DNA of 21,946 bases from assembly GCA_013813945.1 (NCBI GenBank), contig JACCQV010001180.1:1-21946 (forward strand). The letters are read 5' to 3'. The DNA is from Deltaproteobacteria bacterium (GTDB lineage Bacteria > Myxococcota_A > Polyangia > Haliangiales > Haliangiaceae). Both the position numbers and the translations under genes were made by a program. Positions 15,859 to 21,946 of the stretch are shown in pieces (position 1 is the first letter of the stretch; every line of letters begins with the position of its first letter). The notes beneath the pieces are model-generated. The model was given only the letters and a program-made list of their open reading frames with translations, did not search any database and was not told the origin of the DNA.

Positions 15859-16707
15859 TCAGGCGCTGAACAGCACGCCGAGCCAGGGCTCGATCTTCCG
15901 GGCGGCGGCAGCGAGCGCATCGCGCGTCTCTGCACTGATCGGGTGCGGCTCCTTGTCGTAGCAGCACACGGTTCCGAACATCGTGCCGTCCGCGCGGAAC
16001 AGTGGCACGCCGATGTAGCGGGCGAGATCGTTGCGCTTCGAGTGATCGGCCGTTCGCGGATCGGTCGTGGCGTCCTCGACCACGAACATCTCGCCGGCGT
16101 CGCGGACGAGCACGCAGTAGGAAGCGTGCACCGGAAGCCCGAGCGGGAACGGATCGATCTTCGGCCGGTCGCGGTCGTAGGTCCAGATGCTCGTCAGCGT
16201 GTCGTCCTCTGCGAACCTGAGCAAGGACGTGAAGCGACATCCGGAGGCCGTGCTCAATCCGGCGAGCGCCGACCGGAGCTCCGCGCTCGGGCGCTCGGGA
16301 GTTTGCGCACCGGGGCGCTTCTCGTGCTCACACAACGTGGCGAGCGCAATCACGATCTCGGGGAGCTTCGATGGTTTGCGCAGGAACTTCTCGAACGTCG
16401 CTCTGGCACGTCCCTCGTGAGGAAGTCCTGCGACGCCGCTGAGTGCGGCCGCCGGGATGGTTCGAAGCCGGGGATTTGCCCGTAACACCTCGAGGAACCG
16501 ATAGCCATCGACGCCGGGCAGCTGGAGATCGCAGAGCAGCACGTCGGGACGCCAGCCCTCGAGCATCGTGAGAGCCTCCTCCGCGCTGGCGGCCGTCCGC
16601 ACGTCAGCGCCGACTGCGCCAAGCCCAAGCGCCAGAATGTCCAAGGTATCGGCGTCATCCTCGACGACGAGCACCGAGATTCCTTTCAGCGCACGCGCCA
16701 TCTGCAT
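15859..16707 (-). CDS. Response regulator with REC and GAF domains
   Basis: A 282-residue protein. Receiver domain at about 10-125: acidic pocket Glu16-Asp17-Asp18, phosphoacceptor Asp60 in LLCDLQLPG, Ser90, and Lys111 in FLRKP, all conserved. A GAF-type domain covers about 145-280 (SLLRFAEDDTL...YCVLVRDAGEMFVVEDATTDPRT...IGVPLFRADGTMFGTVCCYD), a small-molecule or redox sensing fold. There is no DNA-binding or enzymatic output, so it probably acts by binding other proteins or joins ligand sensing to phosphorylation. No kinase is adjacent; the hybrid kinase at 17985-19985 is the nearest candidate. It diverges from the PerM-type transporter across 56 bp. Met3 (16701) is an alternative start. 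Confidence 0.88.
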   Translation of the reverse strand: MQMARALKGISVLVVEDDADTLDILALGLGAVGADVRTAASAEEALTMLEGWRPDVLLCDLQLPGVDGYRFLEVLRANPRLRTIPAAALSGVAGLPHEGRARATFEKFLRKPSKLPEIVIALATLCEHEKRPGAQTPERPSAELRSALAGLSTASGCRFTSLLRFAEDDTLTSIWTYDRDRPKIDPFPLGLPVHASYCVLVRDAGEMFVVEDATTDPRTADHSKRNDLARYIGVPLFRADGTMFGTVCCYDKEPHPISAETRDALAAAARKIEPWLGVLFSA

Positions 16708-16763
16708 CTGATCCGCTTACCACATCAGGCACCGCGTGCCCAACGCGTGCGAGGATGCTCACC

Positions 16764-17975
16764 GTGTCGTCTGAACTCGAGCCCCCGCGCCGGCCGTCCG
16801 CGATCCGGATCGACATCTCCATCCGCACCATCGTGTACGTCCTGGTCACCGTCGCCGCGGTGTGGCTGATCGGCAAGCTGACCGGCGTGTTGATCGTCCT
16901 CGTCATCGCCCTGATCCTCGTGGGCACGATCGAACCGCTGGTCGCGTGGCTCGAGAACCGGGGCCTCGGACGCGGCGCCGCGCTCGCGCTCGTGTTCGTG
17001 GTGTTCACGCTGTCGTTCGTGGGGCTGGTGCTCCTCACGATGCCGCCCCTGATCTCGCAGCTGTTCGAGCTGATCACCGAGGCGCCCGGAAGCCGCGACA
17101 CGCTGGTTGCCTGGCTGGCCCTGTACGAAGGGACCGAGTCGCTCGTGAGCTCCGTGCAGTCGATCCCGATCGAGGAGCTGACGGCCAGCGCGGCACAATC
17201 GGTGCTCGGGTACTCGACCGTGGTGCTGTCGGCGATCGGCTATGCGCTGACCACGATGTTCCTGGCGATCTACATCCTCGCCGACCCGCTGCGCTCCAAG
17301 AGCGTGCTCTATGCGGTGGTCGCTCGCCGTCACCACATCAAGCTCGCCCGGATCCTGATCGAGATGAAGATCATCGTCGGCGGCTACATGCGTGGCCAGC
17401 TGATCACGTCCGCGGCGATCACGGTGTTCGTGTTCGTGCTCCTCAAGATCTTCGACGTCGAGAACGCATTGGCGATCGCGATCTTCGCGGGCCTGACGGA
17501 CGTCATCCCGTTCGTCGGCGGCCTGATCGCCAGCGCGCCGGTGATCGCGGCCGTGTCCGGCTCGGGCATCGTGGCCATCATCGCGGTCGCGAGCATCATG
17601 CTCGTCTATCAGGAGTTCGAGAGCCGATTCATGGTGCCGCGGATCTACGGACGCGTGCTCCGGCTGTCCCCGGCCGTGGTCCTCCTCGCTCTCCTCATCG
17701 GCGGGACCCTGATGGGAATCCTCGGTGCTCTACTCGCATTGCCCTGCGCTGCTGGCCTCCAGATGCTCGTCCGCCAGCTCCGGGTCGAGCTCCCCGGTGA
17801 GGCGACCCCCGATGCCTCGACGCGAGCGCGCGACGAGAAGGCCGAGCACATCTACGAGGAGCTGACCGAGGGCGCGACGACCGCTGACGCGGCGATCATC
17901 GCGGGGTCCCTTGCCGAAAAGATCAAGGCGAGCGAGCAGCGCGACGATCCCGACGACCCGGACCGACGGAAGTAG
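16764..17975 (+). CDS. PerM/AI-2E-family transporter
   Basis: A 403-residue membrane protein of the PerM (AI-2E transporter) family. It has two N-terminal helices, a pair at about 72-95, a soluble stretch, a helix near 153-173, and a C-terminal bundle carrying GGYMRGQL, DVIPFVGGLIAS and GRVLRLSPAVVLLALLIGGTLMGILGALLALP, the family signatures. A charged, probably cytoplasmic tail of ~60 residues (EKAEHIYEEL...) follows. Members have been linked to AI-2 export and Na+/H+ exchange, but most have unknown substrates. I chose the GTG at 16764 because GAGGA at 16751-16755 is 8 bases upstream; the ATG at 16755 would begin within or directly after that site. The gene converges on the hybrid kinase with a 9-bp gap. 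Confidence 0.9.
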   Translation: MSSELEPPRRPSAIRIDISIRTIVYVLVTVAAVWLIGKLTGVLIVLVIALILVGTIEPLVAWLENRGLGRGAALALVFVVFTLSFVGLVLLTMPPLISQLFELITEAPGSRDTLVAWLALYEGTESLVSSVQSIPIEELTASAAQSVLGYSTVVLSAIGYALTTMFLAIYILADPLRSKSVLYAVVARRHHIKLARILIEMKIIVGGYMRGQLITSAAITVFVFVLLKIFDVENALAIAIFAGLTDVIPFVGGLIASAPVIAAVSGSGIVAIIAVASIMLVYQEFESRFMVPRIYGRVLRLSPAVVLLALLIGGTLMGILGALLALPCAAGLQMLVRQLRVELPGEATPDASTRARDEKAEHIYEELTEGATTADAAIIAGSLAEKIKASEQRDDPDDPDRRK

Positions 17976-17984
17976 AGCTCGCGG

Positions 17985-19985
17985 TCAGCGGTGCCGGCGG
18001 GCGTCGCGCGGCAGCTCGATCCGGAACACGGTGCCGGCGCGTGTCGACTCCGCCGCGATGGTTCCGTGGTGTGCGCGGACGATCTCGCTGACGATGTAGA
18101 GCCCCAGTCCGAGGCCGTGCGCGTTGTGCTGGCCATCGCGGCCGCGCTGGTATGGATCGAACAGCACGCGCAGCCGCATCGGATCGATCGGCTGGTCTCG
18201 GACCGCATTCGTCACGGTCAACGTCGCCACCTGCGCCGAGGCCGAGACCTCGACGACGATCGGGGTCGCCGGACGACCGTAGTGGACCGCGTTGCTGGCG
18301 AGATTCGCGACGACCTGGGACAACCGGTCGGGGTCCCACACGCCGCTGACCTCCTCGTGCGCGACTAGCTCGAAGCTCACGGCCGGGTGCGCTGCCGCGA
18401 GCTCGTCGAGCACGTTACGAATGACGGGCGTCAACGAGACCTCTCGTGGCTCGACCGGAATGCCGGTCCCGAGGCGCGCGCGCGTGACATCGAGCAGCTG
18501 ATCGATGATCCCCATCATCCGCTCGGCCGCACTGCGCATGCGGCCGATGATCTTGCCGACCACGGGAAGCTCTGCGGTGTGCATCTCCGCTGCGTCTGCG
18601 CCCACCAGCACGGCTCCGAGTGGGCTGCGGAGATCGTGACTGACGATGGCGACCATCTGCTCCTGGAAGGTCGCGATCCGCTCACGCTCGGCCGCGATCT
18701 CGCGCTGCGCCGAGACGTCCTCGATCGTCTTCACTACGCCGATCAGCTCGCCACCGATCGTCAACGGGACCGTCTGGATGACGAGCCGGCGCGCAGGGCC
18801 ACCGTCCAGCGGGTACATGATCGACTCCGACGAGAGCCGTTCGCGCGGATCGCCGGCGCGGGTCGCTAGCCACTCGGGCTCGCCGATCGGCGCTCCGTCG
18901 GGCGCCGTCCACCGGGCCAGTCGATAGGTTTCACCGAACCCGGCGGACCGCTCGATCCCCTTCACCAGCGTGCATGCGGTGGGGTTCGCGAGCGTGACGG
19001 TCCCCATCGGATCCGTGACGACGATTCCGATCGGTGCGTGCTCGAGCACGGCGTGGAGCTGGGCCCGGGCGGTGCGCTCGGCAGTGAGGAGCAGCGCATT
19101 CTCGACCGCGAGGCTCGCGTACTCGATGCAGGTCTCGACGGTCCTGAGATCGTCGGGATCGAGCGCCGATGACCTGCCATCCCGCGTCACGGTGATCACG
19201 CCCTGGACGTGCGTGCGCGCCGGGAATGGCAGGATCGCGAGCGTCCGCAGGCCAAAGCGGTTGATGTAGGGGTGGTACGCCGGCGGAAGACTGGCGAGGG
19301 CGTCCTCGGAGCTGTCGAATCCGAACACGCCCGGATCGGCGACGCTCGCGATCAGGGCGAGCTCCTCACCAGACGTCTGCCCGTGATGGCGCACGATCGA
19401 GGCGGACGGGAGATCGCCCGGAAGCATCAGGATCGCGCAGCCATCGCAGATCGTCTCGGTCAGCGTCGCTGCAAGCTCCTCGAGGATCCGCTGGACCTCG
19501 CCGCCGGCCTCGAACAGCCGCTGGCCGAGCCGGTTGATCGCAGCGAGCCGCGTATGTTCCCGCGTCGCCGCGTCGTTGAGCTGCTTCGTCCGGAGCACTG
19601 CGTGGACGCGTGCGCGCAGCTCCTCGGGGGCGAACGGCCGCGCGACGTAGTCATTCGCGCCCAACGCCAGGCCGTGGACGACGTCCGTCGTCTGGACCCG
19701 TGAGGCGGTCACGATGATGATCGGTAGATCCTTGGTCGCCGCCTGCGCGCGCAAGAACCGACACACCTCGTCGCCCGACATTCCGGGCATCACCCAGTCG
19801 AGCAACAGAACGTCCGGCAGCTGGCCGCCGAGGGCGATCCGCTCGACGACCTCGGCACCGTCCTGGAACGTCTCGAACGCAAACCCGTCGCCGAGCGAGC
19901 GCCGCGTGATCGCGAGCTCGGTCGGGCTGTCATCGGTGATCCAGATCACCGGGAGAGGCGCAACACGAAGGGGGAGCTCAGACAT
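17985..19985 (-). CDS. Hybrid sensor histidine kinase, REC-GAF-PAS-HisKA-HATPase
   Basis: 666 residues from the ATG at 19985, which overlaps the CheB stop by 8 bp and has AGGGGA upstream. REC at about 12-132 with Asp63 in LLLDWVMPG and Thr93; the usual invariant Lys is Arg116 (NDYVARPF). GAF-like domain about 150-300. PAS about 305-425. HisKA with phosphoacceptor His450 (IVSHDLRSPLGAVL). HATPase about 545-660: N box NLASNAVHYG (Asn565) and G2 box GLGLGLYIVSEIV. The first Gly box is the weak form VTNAVRDQPID, without DxGxG. There is no membrane helix, so it is cytosolic. As the last gene of the CheR-CheB unit, it may receive phosphate at its REC and signal on from the chemosensory pathway. Confidence 0.9.
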   Translation of the reverse strand: MSELPLRVAPLPVIWITDDSPTELAITRRSLGDGFAFETFQDGAEVVERIALGGQLPDVLLLDWVMPGMSGDEVCRFLRAQAATKDLPIIIVTASRVQTTDVVHGLALGANDYVARPFAPEELRARVHAVLRTKQLNDAATREHTRLAAINRLGQRLFEAGGEVQRILEELAATLTETICDGCAILMLPGDLPSASIVRHHGQTSGEELALIASVADPGVFGFDSSEDALASLPPAYHPYINRFGLRTLAILPFPARTHVQGVITVTRDGRSSALDPDDLRTVETCIEYASLAVENALLLTAERTARAQLHAVLEHAPIGIVVTDPMGTVTLANPTACTLVKGIERSAGFGETYRLARWTAPDGAPIGEPEWLATRAGDPRERLSSESIMYPLDGGPARRLVIQTVPLTIGGELIGVVKTIEDVSAQREIAAERERIATFQEQMVAIVSHDLRSPLGAVLVGADAAEMHTAELPVVGKIIGRMRSAAERMMGIIDQLLDVTRARLGTGIPVEPREVSLTPVIRNVLDELAAAHPAVSFELVAHEEVSGVWDPDRLSQVVANLASNAVHYGRPATPIVVEVSASAQVATLTVTNAVRDQPIDPMRLRVLFDPYQRGRDGQHNAHGLGLGLYIVSEIVRAHHGTIAAESTRAGTVFRIELPRDARRHR

Positions 19986-20991
19986 TGTCAAGGATCCCCT
20001 TGGCCATGTCATCGAGGTGAATACTCACCGCCCCGATGCCGGCCTCCTGAACGCACCGGGGCATGCCGTAGACCACACAGCTCGCTGCCGCCTCGGTGAG
20101 CAGCACGCCGCCGGCTGCGGCAATGGCCCGCGACCCGATCAGACCATCGTCGCCCATCCCCGTCAGCACCACGCCCAGGGTGCGCTTTCCGACGGCCGCG
20201 GCCCCGCTGAGGAACAGCTCGTCGACCGAGGGTGTGAAAAGCACGATGGGCAGCGCCGAGACGACGCAATAGAGCCCCGCGCCACGGGCCTCGACCCGGA
20301 GATGGGACCCCCCCCGGGCGAGCACAGCGAGACCGGGCGCGAGCTCGAGGCCATCTTCGGCTTCTACGACGTGCAACGCCGAGCTTCTGTTCAATCGCTC
20401 GGCGAGGGCATGCGTGTAGCCGGCCGGGATGTGCAGCACCATCACGAGAGGCGCCTTGAGATCGGCGGGAAGCGCGGCCACCAGCCGGGTCAGCGCCTGT
20501 GGCCCCCCCGTCGATGTCCCGAGCATGATCAGCTCGGCCCGGCGATCGCGCTGCATCGTCGGGGATGGAGCTTCGACGACATCATCCGAGCCAGACCGGA
20601 CCGCGAGGATCCGGGCGATCAGGTCGCCGCCGATCTCGTTGAGCCGATCGCTCGCGAGCGCCGTCGGCTTCGAGACGAGATCGATCGCACCGAGCGACAG
20701 TGCCTCGGCGCCCAGCTCGGAATCGACCGCGGAGATGCTGACCACGATCACGCGCGGACGCGAGCGTCCGGCGAGTGCCTGGAGGACACCGAGGCCATCG
20801 AGTCCGGGCATCGCGAGGTCGAGCGTGACGATGTCGGGGTCGAGGATCGCGATCCGCTCGAGCGCGTCCACCCCGTCGCGCGCGATGCCAACGACATCGA
20901 TCTCCCCGCTGGAGCGCAGCACGCGGGACAGCACCGTCCGCGCAAACGCGGAGTCGTCGACCACGAGCACGCGAGGGCGCGCCCGGCTCAC
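19978..20991 (-). CDS. cheB: CheB, protein-glutamate methylesterase with receiver domain
   Basis: A 337-residue protein of standard CheB length. The receiver domain (about 7-125) has VDDS, phosphoacceptor Asp58 (VTLDLAMPGLDG) and Lys108 (SKP). The methylesterase domain (about 153-335) has the catalytic Ser160 in GTSTGGP, His187 in LHIPAGYT (usually QHMPPGFT) and Asp282 in TGMGDDG. It removes methyl groups from chemoreceptor glutamates once its receiver is phosphorylated by CheA. The GTG at 20991 overlaps the CheR stop as GTGA, with GGAG upstream, so the pair is translationally coupled. Confidence 0.95.
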   Translation of the reverse strand: MSRARPRVLVVDDSAFARTVLSRVLRSSGEIDVVGIARDGVDALERIAILDPDIVTLDLAMPGLDGLGVLQALAGRSRPRVIVVSISAVDSELGAEALSLGAIDLVSKPTALASDRLNEIGGDLIARILAVRSGSDDVVEAPSPTMQRDRRAELIMLGTSTGGPQALTRLVAALPADLKAPLVMVLHIPAGYTHALAERLNRSSALHVVEAEDGLELAPGLAVLARGGSHLRVEARGAGLYCVVSALPIVLFTPSVDELFLSGAAAVGKRTLGVVLTGMGDDGLIGSRAIAAAGGVLLTEAAASCVVYGMPRCVQEAGIGAVSIHLDDMAKGILDNV

Positions 20992-21809
20992 CGCGCACTC
21001 CGGTAGAAGAACGAACCGCCGCGCTCCTCGCATGCGAGCGCGGTCCCGAACCGGAGCAACGACTCGGCGACCCCGACGGCGAGGATGCCGCTCGGCGCGA
21101 GCGACTTCGTCAGCCGCGCGACCGCCTTGGTCACCGACTGGTCGCGAAAATAGATCAACACGTTCCGGCACAGGATGACATCGAACCGCCCGAGCTGCTC
21201 GACCGCAGCCTCGTCGAATAGGTTCAACGTGCGAAACCGGATCGCTTCGCGGAGGCGCGCCTGGCTCGTGATGCCGTGCGGCGAAACGTCGAGGTACTTC
21301 CTCGCGAGGTCGGTGGGATAGGGCTCGCGCAGCGAGCGCCGGCCATGGCGGCCGGTCCGGGCGCGGAGGATTGCAGCCTCGCTGATATCGGTCGCGACGA
21401 TCTCGACGCGGTCGTACAGGCCATGCTGCTCGAGCAGCATCGCGAGCGTCAGCGGCTCCTCGCCGGTCGAACACGCTGCCGACCACACCCGGGCCGCACC
21501 CTGTGCGCGGACGATCTCCGTGAGGTGCCCCTCGACGAGCTGCCGCAGCGGAGCGATCTCGCGAAAGAAGTACGTCTCGTGCACCGTGAGCGCCTCGACG
21601 AGGACCCGGGTCTCGACCCCTTCCGGATCGTCGTAGCGGAGGCGGTAATAGTAATCGAGCAGCGACTCGAAGCCTGCCTCGGCCGCCTGCGCGGCGACCT
21701 TGGACCCGAACAGATCGCGCTCGGGCGGGCCATAATGGATCCCGCTCGCCTCCTCGACCAGCGCGGCGAAGATCGCCGCGAGCTGCGGTGTGAACGCGGG
21801 CTCGCTCAT
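20988..21809 (-). CDS. cheR: CheR, chemoreceptor glutamate methyltransferase
   Basis: 273 residues from the ATG at 21809 (MSEPAFTPQL), which overlaps the previous stop as ATGA; a longer reading from 21842 adds 11 residues and is less likely. Family motifs: LTVHETYFFRE (74-84), SAM-binding VWSAACSTGEEPLTLAM (108-124), VATDISEAAI (138-147), and CRNVLIYF (214-221). It methylates receptor glutamates using S-adenosylmethionine, opposing CheB. No TPR extension follows the catalytic domain. It serves an accessory chemosensory system whose kinase and receptors lie outside the window. Confidence 0.95.
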   Translation of the reverse strand: MSEPAFTPQLAAIFAALVEEASGIHYGPPERDLFGSKVAAQAAEAGFESLLDYYYRLRYDDPEGVETRVLVEALTVHETYFFREIAPLRQLVEGHLTEIVRAQGAARVWSAACSTGEEPLTLAMLLEQHGLYDRVEIVATDISEAAILRARTGRHGRRSLREPYPTDLARKYLDVSPHGITSQARLREAIRFRTLNLFDEAAVEQLGRFDVILCRNVLIYFRDQSVTKAVARLTKSLAPSGILAVGVAESLLRFGTALACEERGGSFFYRSAR

Positions 21810-21946
21810 GCCACGCGTGCGCCCTGGATCGCCGCGAGGCACGCCCGCCGTACTTCCTGATCCGGATCGTCGACGACCAGCCGACCGATCGCCTCGCGCG
21901 CGCCGTCCGCGTTGACCGCGAGCAGGGCGGTCGCCACGGCGCTGCG
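21806..21946 (-). CDS. C-terminus of a HEAT-repeat-like protein
   Basis: The last 46 residues of a gene cut by the right edge: RSAVATALLAVNADGAREAI then GRLVVDDPDQEVRRACLAAI, then QGARVA and TGA. The pattern (small residue-rich helix, then VVDDPDQEVRRACLAAI) is that of HEAT/PBS-lyase repeats, which are protein-binding scaffolds. The TGA overlaps the CheR start as ATGA, so it belongs to the same operon. Its full size and partner are unknown. Confidence 0.65.
   Translation of the reverse strand, partial: RSAVATALLAVNADGAREAIGRLVVDDPDQEVRRACLAAIQGARVA

Overview
The window is GC-rich and almost fully coding. It looks like a chromosome segment from a myxobacterium-type bacterium (Myxococcota). 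Three tandem secreted proteins end in a Cys motif, a hydrophobic helix and an Arg cluster (MYXO-CTERM type). There is an eukaryotic-like Ser/Thr kinase with an anti-sigma-like Zn finger and an AgmX-like C-terminus, an isolated EF-G of the spirochaete/planctomycete/delta (mitochondrial EF-G1-like) type, and an accessory chemosensory operon. The genus cannot be named from sequence alone.

Layout. 2-256 (+) is the tail of an unknown gene, ending in a hairpin shared with the convergent unit. 303-3801 (-) is a two-gene unit: a VolA-like lipoprotein lipase followed 13 bp later by a FadL-type fatty-acid porin, a plausible release-and-import pair for exogenous lipid. 3945-5528 (-) holds a PD-(D/E)XK endonuclease-like gene whose stop codon lies inside an intact tRNA-Arg(UCU), followed 16 nt later by a YihY/BrkB membrane protein. 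5570-6286 (+) encodes an unknown Cys-rich lipoprotein.

6290-12937 (-) is the most unusual region. A transmembrane Ser/Thr kinase is followed by three paralogous metzincin-like secreted proteins and a small exported protein. Two of the junctions are 4-bp stop/start overlaps. All three paralogs carry a zinc-protease motif in which the first His is Gln (QExxHxx[GS]xxH), while the catalytic Glu, the other two His and the Met-turn are kept. Either this is a divergent metallopeptidase family or a set of surface pseudo-enzymes made together with a sensor kinase.

13078-15216 (+) is the EF-G gene. It is followed by two hairpins, a short remnant of a sensor-kinase linker (15311-15460), a GlsB/YeaQ-type small membrane protein (-), a REC-GAF response regulator (-) and a divergent PerM/AI-2E-family transporter (+).

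17985-21946 (-) is the end of a chemosensory operon: HEAT-like protein (cut by the window edge), CheR, CheB and a REC-GAF-PAS-HisKA-HATPase hybrid kinase. All its junctions overlap by 4-8 bp. No CheA, CheW or receptor lies inside the window.

No CRISPR array, insertion sequence, integrase or rRNA was seen. No gap between genes exceeds 300 bp.
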